Origin: a virus
DNA: 64,000 nt
IMG/VR virus record: IMGVR_UViG_3300025771_000012
Coordinates: 62,001 to 126,000 of that record
Strand: one strand, 5' to 3'
Translations under genes and position numbers: made by a program
In this document: positions 37,150 to 43,740 of the stretch, piece by piece
Numbering within the stretch: position 1 is the first letter of the stretch
Layout: each line of letters opens with the position of its first letter
Notes under the pieces: model-generated
The model's input: the letters and a program-made list of their open reading frames with translations, nothing else
What the model was told of the DNA's origin: nothing
Database searches by the model: none

Positions 37150-37180
37150 TTTTAAAAATAGGGGGCGTTGCACCCCCTAT
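37150..37180 (-). terminator. Intrinsic terminator after gene 37186-37437
   Basis: Minus-strand hairpin with arms ATAGGGGG and CCCCCTAT (loop TGCAACG region) followed by TTTTTA. Confidence 0.75.
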
Positions 37181-37185
37181 CAATT

Positions 37186-37437
37186 TTACTCTTTAGTTGA
37201 AATAAAAGTATACAACTCTTGAGCCTTTTTCATGATGTCTTGAGGGGCAGGCATTTCTGGTTTCAAGTGTTGTGTATGTTGAACCAATTCCTCAACACTT
37301 TTATTCCATGTCTCTGCAGTCGCATTCAAAGTTTGCCAATATGTATCCATTGCCATATGGTAACTTTGTTCAGACATATCTTTTGCCATTTTTAAAACTT
37401 CTAGTCTAATTTCAAATGGATTTTTATTACTCATCAT
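37186..37437 (-). CDS. Conserved small helical protein of marine T4-like phages
   Basis: The start at 37437 (MMSNKNPFEIRLEVLKMAKD) has AAGGAG at the right distance; the frame to 37473 begins upstream of it. 83 residues, almost fully helical, with AMDTYWQTLNATAETWNKSV. Similar proteins recur in marine T4-like genomes, function unknown. It has its own promoter (37497-37525) and terminator, so it is a one-gene transcript. Confidence 0.72.
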   Translation of the reverse strand: MMSNKNPFEIRLEVLKMAKDMSEQSYHMAMDTYWQTLNATAETWNKSVEELVQHTQHLKPEMPAPQDIMKKAQELYTFISTKE

Positions 37438-37496
37438 ATTTCTCCTTTTCTGTGTGATGTGTGTAATTAGCAACTTTATAGGAAGTTGCCACCTTT

Positions 37497-37525
37497 ATTA
37501 TATAGTATGAAAATCAGAATGTAAA
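37497..37525 (-). promoter_or_regulatory. Sigma70-type promoter for 37186-37437
   Basis: Minus strand TTTACA (37520-37525), 17-base spacer, TATAAT (37497-37502). It lies partly inside the 3' end of the barrel-protein gene. Confidence 0.75.
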
Positions 37526-37861
37526 GCGAAATCCAACTGATGTATCTTCATATTCAAAATCATGATCTGCACTAATATCACTGTAAAGAGAAAGTGCAGG
37601 AGATACTGCATATGAAACTCCTAAATTAACACCGTCAAAATTAATTGTATCAGATGCTAAGTTACGATCATATGAAAAATCTGCCCATGGGCGTAGCACC
37701 AATCCTTGTGGAAGTGCCATTGTGTATCCTAATTCAGATGTAAATTTTTCATTTTCCAAACTATATTCAACTTCGCCATCTACATGGCCTCTAATTCCTT
37801 CTGCCATTGCAGATGTGCATAAAAAAACCGCCGAAGCGGCCCCGAATAAAAACTTTGTCAT
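37514..37861 (-). CDS. Small outer-membrane beta-barrel-like protein
   Basis: 115 residues. Signal peptide MTKFLFGAASAVFLCTSAMA with cleavage after AMA, then alternating strands and a C-terminal phenylalanine (SVGFRFTF), the usual outer-membrane sorting signal. It is too short for a porin (about six to eight strands) and recalls OmpA/Lom/Ail-like barrels that phages use to alter the host surface. The ATG is only some 20 bases after the tmRNA 3' region, so both may come from one transcript. Confidence 0.72.
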   Translation of the reverse strand: MTKFLFGAASAVFLCTSAMAEGIRGHVDGEVEYSLENEKFTSELGYTMALPQGLVLRPWADFSYDRNLASDTINFDGVNLGVSYAVSPALSLYSDISADHDFEYEDTSVGFRFTF

Positions 37862-37877
37862 TTATTAAATCCTTTTA

Positions 37878-38175
37878 CTATGACTGCGGGCCCGTTTGGT
37901 AACAAGGTGGAACCCATACCCCGCTGATCATGCTGCTAGAGCAAACTCAGGTGCAAAGTTATCGTTTGCGTTTAGTTTTGTTCGACCGAATATCGTAGGT
38001 CAACACGGTAATCTACTCTCATCTCTACACACCTGTCGATCCTAGTTCGCCCCCATCATAAACACACCCTGCGTAGTCTTCTACGGTAATCCGTTGGGAA
38101 CCTTACTGCGCCTTACGGATGTGCTTATGGTGGAGGCGTTGGGTACTGCCCCCAAGTCCAGTATGTATGTTGAAT
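37878..38175 (-). ncRNA. ssrA: tmRNA, two-piece circularly permuted (ssrA), phage-encoded
   Basis: In minus-strand order the acceptor piece comes first and ends in an encoded CCA at 38128. Its T-arm has stem TTGGG/CCCAA (38139-38155). A 73-base intervening segment (38055-38127) follows, then the coding piece starting GGGGGCG at 38054. GGGGGCG pairs with CGCCTCC into a 7-bp acceptor stem with the G3-U70 pair that alanyl-tRNA synthetase needs. The tag frame starts GCA at 37967 and ends TGA at 37928: ANDNFAPEFALAA, close to the alphaproteobacterial tag. Outer ends are approximate. tmRNA rescues stalled ribosomes and marks products for proteolysis. Confidence 0.9.
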
Positions 38176-38195
38176 CGTATCAACAATTACAACTG

Positions 38196-38226
38196 TATTT
38201 ATACACTATTCTTTTCTTTTTGTCAA
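38196..38226 (-). promoter_or_regulatory. Dual promoter of the tmRNA gene (sigma70-type and late)
   Basis: Minus strand TTGACA (38221-38226), 17-base spacer, TATAAA (38198-38203). The same -10 lies within TATAAATA (38196-38203), the late-promoter consensus. Early and late transcription could therefore start at the same place. Confidence 0.75.
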
Positions 38227-38403
38227 GCAAAAAATAATATAAAAAATATAATGTATTAATACAACACCAAAAAACTCATACATTACTATATTTTTTTCTG
38301 GTGTAAATATCATTAAACTTTTTCCAAATAAACCCAAGAGGAATAGAAGGATAAAGTAAGAAGACATGGGGATACTTATAAAGTAACCCCAACTTATTTT
38401 CAT
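38206..38403 (-). CDS. Two-span membrane protein, holin candidate
   Basis: 65 residues. Two hydrophobic stretches (about 7-32 and 42-60) and a charged end (CLTKRKE). The start overlaps the stop of the endolysin as ATGA. A small two-span protein next to a murein peptidase is the usual holin-endolysin layout. Holin identity rests on size, topology and neighbour only. The tmRNA promoter lies in its 3' end. Confidence 0.6.
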   Translation of the reverse strand: MKISWGYFISIPMSSYFILLFLLGLFGKSLMIFTPEKNIVMYEFFGVVLIHYIFYIIFCLTKRKE

Positions 38404-38855
38404 ACCATCAGCTCAAAGTGTGGTGCGTCAATAAATGGGCGTCTTCCTTGAGAGCGTCTTAAATCAACATAGGCGTTCATGGCATCTTCCATGGAACCAT
38501 CCCACTCCCTAATGTCATCAATGTGCCAGGCTGCACCCCAGCGGATTGCCACACCCTCTTCTATTGCAGCTGCCTTCATTGCATCAGCAACCTCATCATA
38601 CACATTGAGTTCCCAGACGCCACGGCCTCCAACATAGGCCATTAAGTCTACTGCAAGTCCATCAAGATGTTTACTCTTCATTGTTTGACTTGCGCCCTTT
38701 GCAACTAAAGCCTCTTGTTCTTCGAGCGTTCTTAAACCTTGAATCACTCCAAAATCGACCTCAGTCAATTCGATGGCACGGCTGACAACTCTAACCATGT
38801 CATCATGAACACCTTCTAATTTAGAAAGTGATCTATTCGATAATTTAAAAGCCAT
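38400..38855 (-). CDS. Endolysin, peptidase M15-like (L-Ala-D-Glu endopeptidase type)
   Basis: 151 residues. Motifs: DFGVIQGLRTLEEQEALVAK, then SKHLDGLAVDLMAYV with the H and D zinc ligands, and DAPHFELMV with the last H. This is the VanY/M15 family, as in the T5 endolysin. No signal peptide, so release depends on a holin. Upstream ATG with a normal spacing to the 182-residue gene. Confidence 0.85.
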   Translation of the reverse strand: MAFKLSNRSLSKLEGVHDDMVRVVSRAIELTEVDFGVIQGLRTLEEQEALVAKGASQTMKSKHLDGLAVDLMAYVGGRGVWELNVYDEVADAMKAAAIEEGVAIRWGAAWHIDDIREWDGSMEDAMNAYVDLRRSQGRRPFIDAPHFELMV

Positions 38856-38857
38856 TT

Positions 38858-39406
38858 TTAATCCTTTTCTTTTTCGTTTTCGAAGTTAGTAAATTTAAAT
38901 GTAACGTCATCTGGAGTTAAAGATACGTTATAATCTTGAGTAAAAGAAATATCGGAAGTATCTAAGGTAATATTCATACCATCAGTAATATCCATTCCAT
39001 CAAATGTGATAGAACCCATATCATACTCCCCAGAAAAAACATAATCATTAGAACCAGTAGTCAATGTTATATTTTCTTCTTTTTCTTTCTTAGGAAATTC
39101 AACAATTTTTGCAGTATTATCTAAACCGTTAAGTCTATTATACATTTCTTCTGCACTTACAGAATATTCATCAAACAATTCTGCTCCTACAGTAGAGTCA
39201 TAGTCTTCATCAGTCACACCTTTCACATGCTGAATTTCACCTTTCTTAATCCAATCAAATCCTACTGCAATCAAAAAGATTTCGATTTTCTCCAACACTT
39301 CACCAAGTGTTGCATTTGTCGCATCGAATGAATGAGTAATAACCTCATCATTGCCAGCATCGGTATGTACACTACTAAGCGTGTAATTTGTACTGTAATC
39401 TATCAT
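38858..39406 (-). CDS. Unknown acidic protein upstream of the endolysin
   Basis: 182 residues: MIDYSTNYTLSSVHTDAGND, LEKIEIFLIAVGFDWIKKG, then a low-complexity acidic beta-rich tail with ITFDGMDITDG. CAGGAG precedes the ATG. It is probably co-transcribed with the endolysin and holin candidate. No family recognised. Confidence 0.62.
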   Translation of the reverse strand: MIDYSTNYTLSSVHTDAGNDEVITHSFDATNATLGEVLEKIEIFLIAVGFDWIKKGEIQHVKGVTDEDYDSTVGAELFDEYSVSAEEMYNRLNGLDNTAKIVEFPKKEKEENITLTTGSNDYVFSGEYDMGSITFDGMDITDGMNITLDTSDISFTQDYNVSLTPDDVTFKFTNFENEKEKD

Positions 39407-39530
39407 TATTAATCTCCTGAGAATTTCTTCTCTGTCTGTTTATATACGCCTGTCGTTGCCAATATTGTCTAGTCCTTGACCTTGCGCCACGCAATCTAAT
39501 CCTTAATTGATTTATATTTCTCTTTTTCAT
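39375..39530 (-). CDS. 51-residue arginine-rich protein
   Basis: MKKRNINQLRIRLRGARSRT then RQYWQRQAYINRQRRNSQEI: about a third basic. GGAG precedes the ATG at 39530. Its 3' end overlaps the start of the next gene by 32 bases in another frame. Such a protein could bind RNA or DNA; function unknown. Confidence is limited by size. Confidence 0.5.
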   Translation of the reverse strand: MKKRNINQLRIRLRGARSRTRQYWQRQAYINRQRRNSQEINNDRLQYKLHA

Positions 39531-39556
39531 TATATACTCCACAATTATATAGGTTA

Positions 39557-40354
39557 TTAAAAAAAACTATCAATCGTAATATCTGCCTTATATCTTGCAA
39601 TATTACTCTTATTATGTTTTATATCATTACTATGAATGAACGGCATATCATCACACCATTCGTATTCTGTTTCGCCGGGCCTTTTAATTTTCCATTGCAA
39701 ATCTTCATCCTTTGGATATTGATTTGTCCAACAACATGTAGAATTTCTATTCATATATTTTCTATCTGTCTTAGTCAATGGATAGATATATCTGAACTGT
39801 TTACCCCAAACTCTTGAAAACCCCATATCACCCATTTTGGCGTCATTTGGTCGAGGGCCATACTTCGTATCATGTCTACCCATCTCTTTCTTCATCTTCC
39901 TCTGTATAGTCCTAAAATGTACCTTCTCGCCTGTTTCAGAGACATATACATCAGACCATATAAAACCACCATAAAGAAAGTTTGCAGACTGGTAAACATA
40001 TCCTGGCTTTCCAACTATTCCATCTGCCCAAGTGTACAGATATTTTGCATTTGTATTTTCACGCATCCACTTTACTGTTTGGGACAACATTTGGGATTCG
40101 GAGTTTCTAGGCATAGAATCATCCATGCACATCTTTCCAATTTCAAAGTAATCAGAAGTTGTCAAATCTGGAAACATTTTTTTAATTGTTCCCATCGGAT
40201 TGGTTCCCCATCCTAAAGTTAAAACCCCAACTAACTTATCATCTAAGTGAAATCCTAGATAATGTTTAGTTAGTCGAGGCATAACTGCAGAATAATGGCG
40301 TTCTGCAACAAATACAGAAGCATTATTCTTGTGAAGGGGTCTTATATCATACAT
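39557..40354 (-). CDS. Mom-like/GNAT-fold protein, possible DNA-modification enzyme
   Basis: 265 residues. MYDIRPLHKNNASVFVAERH YS (residues 1-22), LGFHLDDKLVGVLTLGWGTN and KYLYTWADGIVGKPGYVYQS ANFLYGG (about 105-131) resemble the Mom family, a GNAT relative that in phage Mu adds a methylcarbamoyl group to adenine to protect DNA from restriction. It starts where the peroxiredoxin gene stops (overlap of one base). Whether this protein modifies phage DNA is inferred from family only. Confidence 0.6.
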   Translation of the reverse strand: MYDIRPLHKNNASVFVAERHYSAVMPRLTKHYLGFHLDDKLVGVLTLGWGTNPMGTIKKMFPDLTTSDYFEIGKMCMDDSMPRNSESQMLSQTVKWMRENTNAKYLYTWADGIVGKPGYVYQSANFLYGGFIWSDVYVSETGEKVHFRTIQRKMKKEMGRHDTKYGPRPNDAKMGDMGFSRVWGKQFRYIYPLTKTDRKYMNRNSTCCWTNQYPKDEDLQWKIKRPGETEYEWCDDMPFIHSNDIKHNKSNIARYKADITIDSFF

Positions 40355-40941
40355 TATACAACCGTGTAATCGCCGATACTGGTTCGTTTTTTAACTTCAT
40401 TCCACATATTTTTTTGATCTAGATAACTCAACATATTTTCTGGAGTTGTTTGTACATATGGATCATCATCACTTCCATCGTTATTAATGCCTGGCTCTTG
40501 CCACCAATGTTCAATAACACCGTCATTAATAACACACATATATCTCCAACTACGCATACCAAACCCTAAATGGTTTTTGCCAATTAACATTCCCATAAAT
40601 CGAGTAAAGTTTCCAGAACCATCTGGAATAACTTTTACATTTTGAATATCTTGTGCCTTGGCCCATGCATTCATAACAAATGCATCGTTAACCGAAATGC
40701 AGTATACTTCGTCAATACCATATTCTTTAATCTTTGAATAATTACTTTCAAAGCCAGGCAATTGATATGTAGAACAAGTAGGTGTAAATGCGCCAGGCAA
40801 ACTGAATAAAACTACCCTCTTACCTTTGAACAGATCATCACTTGTTACATCTTCCCAACGATATGGGTTTGGGCCTTCGATTGATTCATCTCTGACCCTA
40901 GTTCTGAATACCACACAAGGTGGCTTAAATCCTTCTATCAT
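40354..40941 (-). CDS. Peroxiredoxin (Prx5-like)
   Basis: 195 residues. VVLFSLPGAFTPTCSTYQLP holds the peroxidatic cysteine in the P-x3-T-x2-C motif, and SVNDAFVMNAWAKAQ is the next conserved block. Prx5-type enzymes reduce peroxides with thiols. As an auxiliary gene it may protect the infected cell from oxidative stress. A C-terminal extension after about residue 165 is longer than in bacterial relatives. The ATG overlaps the preceding stop by 4 bases. Confidence 0.85.
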   Translation of the reverse strand: MIEGFKPPCVVFRTRVRDESIEGPNPYRWEDVTSDDLFKGKRVVLFSLPGAFTPTCSTYQLPGFESNYSKIKEYGIDEVYCISVNDAFVMNAWAKAQDIQNVKVIPDGSGNFTRFMGMLIGKNHLGFGMRSWRYMCVINDGVIEHWWQEPGINNDGSDDDPYVQTTPENMLSYLDQKNMWNEVKKRTSIGDYTVV

Positions 40942-41210
40942 ACAGCCGGTGCTCCTTTCATCATAAATTTTCTTTGATTTCTAAAATCTCCCCATACCTC
41001 ACTCGCCTTAACCTTTATGAAAGGTTTATTGGTTTCTGAAGTATTTGGATTTGGAATTGTAAGAACTACATTCTTACCTTGTTGCCATGCCTCTCTTTGA
41101 CGAATTGCGTGTACAAGAGTACCCTTTGGGTTTTTGGTTCTATTCTGCCGTGATACACTTCGCCGTTCGCCCTTAGAGGTGTAATTTTTTCCCTTTGACT
41201 TACCACCCAT
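40938..41210 (-). CDS. Small basic hypothetical protein
   Basis: 90 residues, strongly basic: MGGKSKGKNYTSKGERRSVS, TLVHAIRQREAWQQGKN, VLTIPNPNTSETNKPFIKVK. The LTIPNPN block is recognisable in other marine phage proteins, function unknown. Overlaps both neighbours by a few bases, pointing to translational coupling. Confidence 0.65.
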   Translation of the reverse strand: MGGKSKGKNYTSKGERRSVSRQNRTKNPKGTLVHAIRQREAWQQGKNVVLTIPNPNTSETNKPFIKVKASEVWGDFRNQRKFMMKGAPAV

Positions 41211-41506
41211 TATTCTAAATCTCCATATTCTCTGAGTCTTTCAAATCGAAATGATCTCCATCCATCTTTTTCTAAATCCCAAACAACAATAAGGTTTGGA
41301 TCTTTTTCTTTTTGAACTGAGCCTTCTGCTTCTACTGGATTATCAGGCCACGGCACGATCTTCGGGTTTGTCGTGCAATGCATTACTCTTAGAGTTCCGT
41401 CTGCCTTTTCGAACACCACTCGTTGTGCTTTTTCTTGTAGGATTGCCTTTAGTGTTGGTGCGTCCAGATTTGACACTGGACTTTGTTGTTGCATTTGCTG
41501 TACCAT
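41210..41506 (-). CDS. DUF2693-type small protein
   Basis: 98 residues. RVVFEKADGTLRVMHCTTNP and DPNLIVVWDLEKDGWRSFRF match the WYL/SH3-like DUF2693 proteins of large phages. AAGGTG lies upstream of the ATG. The first 164 coding bases... overlap in another frame with the tail of the lysine-rich gene upstream (41343-41506). Function unknown; a role in transcription control has been guessed for this fold. Confidence 0.68.
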   Translation of the reverse strand: MVQQMQQQSPVSNLDAPTLKAILQEKAQRVVFEKADGTLRVMHCTTNPKIVPWPDNPVEAEGSVQKEKDPNLIVVWDLEKDGWRSFRFERLREYGDLE

Positions 41507-42014
41507 TATTTTTCACCTTTTTTGTTTTTTCATTTTTACCATTATCGCACGTTCTTTTGTATAAGTCAAGATAAAATTGCCAATGTTTTTCAGTATTATT
41601 ATATCTTGCATTATATAATATACTCCAATCACCCATTCCCCAAGACAATACATGTCTACCATGTTTTGTTTCCTTAGTAATTGCGTACTTGGCGCCGCCA
41701 GGGAATTTTATTTGTTTGTCGATTAAACTAGTATCGAACTTTTGTCTTGGTGGGGGTGGGGAATATGAACGAGGTTTCTTTTTTGGTTTTGGTGGGGGCG
41801 GTTTTGGGCCCTTATACCCAATCTCATACCACTTGGGTTCTGGTGGTAATGATGCTGCCCGAGCGGCCTCTATCTCTGCTTTGGGTCTGCGCTTCCTCTT
41901 TTGTTTTGGTTTTGAGGATTGAGACTCGGCCTCTCGGGCGGCTTCCATTTCTGCCTTTGTTCTTCTTTTCCGTTTAGGTTTCGCTTCCGTCTTCTTCGCC
42001 ACTATCATTACCAA
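41343..42014 (-). CDS. Lysine/proline-rich protein with repeated KRKRR motifs
   Basis: 223 residues. Near the N-terminus two copies of one module stand in series: KRKRRTKAEMEAAREAE and KRKRRPKAEIEAARAAS. Then a proline-rich linker (KPPPPKPKKKP), a small folded part (GRHVLSWGMGDWSILYNARY) and a basic low-complexity tail. The KRKRR-K-AE modules look like AT-hook or histone-like DNA-binding tails. The last 164 bases overlap the DUF2693 gene in another frame, so the real protein may end earlier. Confidence 0.55.
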   Translation of the reverse strand: MVMIVAKKTEAKPKRKRRTKAEMEAAREAESQSSKPKQKRKRRPKAEIEAARAASLPPEPKWYEIGYKGPKPPPPKPKKKPRSYSPPPPRQKFDTSLIDKQIKFPGGAKYAITKETKHGRHVLSWGMGDWSILYNARYNNTEKHWQFYLDLYKRTCDNGKNEKTKKVKNNGTANATTKSSVKSGRTNTKGNPTRKSTTSGVRKGRRNSKSNALHDKPEDRAVA

Positions 42015-42243
42015 TCAATTTTTCTACACTCTTGTCATCAATAACTTCACGCATATCCATGATTTTTTCTCGCCCTATTAAATCTATTATAAGATTTGTT
42101 AAGTCGATTTCTTTGCGAATGAAAAACATTTTATTATTTAATTTTTCCAACTCTCGTTGATAATATTCAAGCTCTTTTTCTTTTCGAACCTTTTGTTCTA
42201 TTATATCTGTTAGAAGAATTATTTTTCTTTCTTTGTTTTCCAT
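41974..42243 (-). CDS. Coiled-coil hypothetical protein
   Basis: 89 residues: LLTDIIEQKVRKEKELEYYQ then RELEKLNNKMFFIRKEIDLT forms a clear coiled coil, followed by an acidic tail (GNDSGEEDGSET). Overlaps the start of the lysine-rich gene by 41 bases. Proteins of this form occur in other marine T4-like phages; role unknown. Confidence 0.65.
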   Translation of the reverse strand: MENKERKIILLTDIIEQKVRKEKELEYYQRELEKLNNKMFFIRKEIDLTNLIIDLIGREKIMDMREVIDDKSVEKLIGNDSGEEDGSET

Positions 42244-42255
42244 CCAACACCTATA

Positions 42256-42331
42256 TGGTGCCGCTAGAGAGATTCGAACTCCCGACCTACTGATTACAAA
42301 TCAGTTGCTCTACCAGCTGAGCTACAGCGGC
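42256..42331 (-). tRNA. tRNA-Thr (TGT)
   Basis: 76-nt cloverleaf. Acceptor GCCGCTG pairs with TAGCGGC (one G-U), D-arm GCTCAGCTGGTAGAGC, anticodon stem ACTGA/TCAGT around TTTGTAA (anticodon TGT), T-arm CGGGAGTTCGAATCTC. CCA is encoded. The stop codon of the neighbouring gene lies within its first bases. Confidence 0.95.
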
Positions 42332-42519
42332 GTATTCTCTATTTCACTTTCTCTTTCTTTAATCCAGTCCTTTAATTCACAAACCTTTCCAACATACATC
42401 ATATATGCAGCATGCCATTCTGGTTCTCCAGTAAGAACCCACTGTTGACTGCACTGGTCGGCATTCTGAACTAAATTCTTAATTATGTTTTGGTATTTGT
42501 CTCTAAATCCAAGTGACAT
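42322..42519 (-). CDS. Small hypothetical protein ending inside tRNA-Thr
   Basis: 65 residues: MSLGFRDKYQNIIKNLVQNA, QWVLTGEPEWHAAYMMYVGK, VCELKDWIKERESEI. Helical. The TAG stop is made of bases of the tRNA-Thr 5' end, so mRNA cleavage during tRNA maturation would remove the stop. Function unknown. Confidence 0.6.
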   Translation of the reverse strand: MSLGFRDKYQNIIKNLVQNADQCSQQWVLTGEPEWHAAYMMYVGKVCELKDWIKERESEIENTPL

Positions 42520-42527
42520 AACTATTC

Positions 42528-42701
42528 CTATTCTTTTAAAGTTAACTCCAACTTAATTAGAATGGGCTTTCCATCAACAATCATTGCAGCATATGTATCT
42601 CCACTTTGAATTTGCAAATCCTTGGGAGACTGACTACTATTTAAAAGTATATTCCCTGCAACATCAATATCAAAATTTTTCTTCGCAGTTTCCATTCTCA
42701 T
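42528..42701 (-). CDS. Small hypothetical protein
   Basis: Start at 42701 (MRMETAKKNFDIDVAGNILL) with AAAGGA upstream; the longer frame to 42785 runs through the SET-domain gene. 57 residues, with SGDTYAAMIVDGKPILIKLE, a small beta-type fold. It follows the SET-domain gene. No family recognised. Confidence 0.6.
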   Translation of the reverse strand: MRMETAKKNFDIDVAGNILLNSSQSPKDLQIQSGDTYAAMIVDGKPILIKLELTLKE

Positions 42702-42717
42702 AATATATATACATCCT

Positions 42718-42999
42718 TTACATCTGATAAAAAGTATACTGACATGTAATCTCTTCGCCTGGCCAAATATCTCTAATGGCAACAATAAAGAATCTACTAT
42801 CTTTTTTAATCTTTACTATATTAGGTTCGTCAGAGTGATTATAAAAAGCACCTAATGGAGTTCTTTGCAAATTTTCTCCCCAATAAAAATGCGACATTCC
42901 GATCTCAGTTCCTTCTTTGATCGGTTTTATGCACCAAAGGCCAAGTCCGTGTATACCTGATTTTTTTATTGTTACTTCTTCTGGTAGAGGTTTATACAT
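42718..42999 (-). CDS. SET-domain protein (putative lysine methyltransferase)
   Basis: 93 residues, a minimal SET domain. SGIHGLGLWCIKPIKEGTEI, GAFYNHSDEPNIVKI (the NHS motif of the cofactor site) and DIWPGEEITCQYTFY (final ITxxY block) are all present. SET enzymes methylate protein lysines using S-adenosylmethionine. The phage target is unknown; ribosomal or host proteins are plausible. It starts 12 bases after a hydroxylase-like gene. Confidence 0.8.
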   Translation of the reverse strand: MYKPLPEEVTIKKSGIHGLGLWCIKPIKEGTEIGMSHFYWGENLQRTPLGAFYNHSDEPNIVKIKKDSRFFIVAIRDIWPGEEITCQYTFYQM

Positions 43000-43011
43000 C
43001 TCGTATCCTTA

Positions 43012-43554
43012 CTATGGATTGTTTTCTGACTTTGGAACATCAAATACAAAAGTTATTCTTTCAACATCACCTACATTATGCGCCTGATGGTATTTTTTAT
43101 TATCAAACCAGAAGAAAGTGCCCGGCTCAATAGTATGCCATTCTCCATCAACTTCATAATCATAACTACCTTGTAGAGAAAGATGATACCTATCTCTAGT
43201 TAAATAGTAAGATCCTTCATCTATATGTTTACCAACCCACTCATCAACACCCAACTTAAAAAATGCAGCTCTTGATAATTGTGTTATTCCTTGACTTCTT
43301 AACCACTTCGAAACTTCATCATATTTATCATAAAGCTCAGTCTTCTGAGTTTTTTCTGTATTCTTTGGACTTTCTCCTGGCTTTACAACTGCCATAACTA
43401 GAGGCAAGAATCCATATGGGTCTACATCACCGCCGACATCTTTTCCATCTGTCTTTAAGTTATTAACATAATTCCAATCTTTTGGATTATCAAGAACTTG
43501 TTGTAGTATCTTACTTACATCTAGGTTCTTTTCAATAAATCTAAAATTACTCAA
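43012..43554 (-). CDS. Aspartyl/asparaginyl beta-hydroxylase-like oxygenase
   Basis: 180 residues. DEWVGKHIDEGSYYLTRDRY, HLSLQGSYDYEVDGEW, PGTFFWFDNKKYHQAHNVGD and RITFVFDV give the double-stranded beta-helix with HxD and a distal H (iron site) and the R that binds 2-oxoglutarate. Related enzymes hydroxylate Asp/Asn in proteins. With the SET gene it makes a pair of likely protein-modifying enzymes. Confidence 0.75.
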   Translation of the reverse strand: MSNFRFIEKNLDVSKILQQVLDNPKDWNYVNNLKTDGKDVGGDVDPYGFLPLVMAVVKPGESPKNTEKTQKTELYDKYDEVSKWLRSQGITQLSRAAFFKLGVDEWVGKHIDEGSYYLTRDRYHLSLQGSYDYEVDGEWHTIEPGTFFWFDNKKYHQAHNVGDVERITFVFDVPKSENNP

Positions 43555-43574
43555 CTAGTATCCTACTCTTTATT

Positions 43575-43650
43575 TGGCTCCCAGAGAGGGGCTCGAACCC
43601 CCGACCCAATGATTAACAGTCATTTGCTCTACCAACTGAGCTATCTGGGA
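43575..43650 (-). tRNA. tRNA-Asn (GTT)
   Basis: 76-nt cloverleaf: acceptor TCCCAGA/TCTGGGA, D-arm GCTCAGTTGGTAGAGC, anticodon loop CTGTTAA (GTT), T-arm CGGGGGTTCGAGCCCC, encoded CCA after G73. Confidence 0.95.
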
Positions 43651-43662
43651 ATATTCCTAAAT

Positions 43663-43739
43663 TGGTCGGGGTAGCTGGATTCGAACCAACGACCCTCTGC
43701 TCCCAAAGCAGATGCGCTACCAGACTGCGCTATACCCCG
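43663..43739 (-). tRNA. tRNA-Pro (TGG)
   Basis: 77-nt cloverleaf: acceptor CGGGGTA/TACCCCG, D-arm GCGCAGTCTGGTAGCGC, anticodon loop TTTGGGA (TGG), T-arm CGTTGGTTCGAATCC, A73 and encoded CCA. Confidence 0.95.
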
Positions 43740-43740
43740 A

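Noticed and set aside
42233-42448. Plus-strand frame across tRNA-Thr
   Set aside because: It reads through a complete tRNA gene on the other strand.
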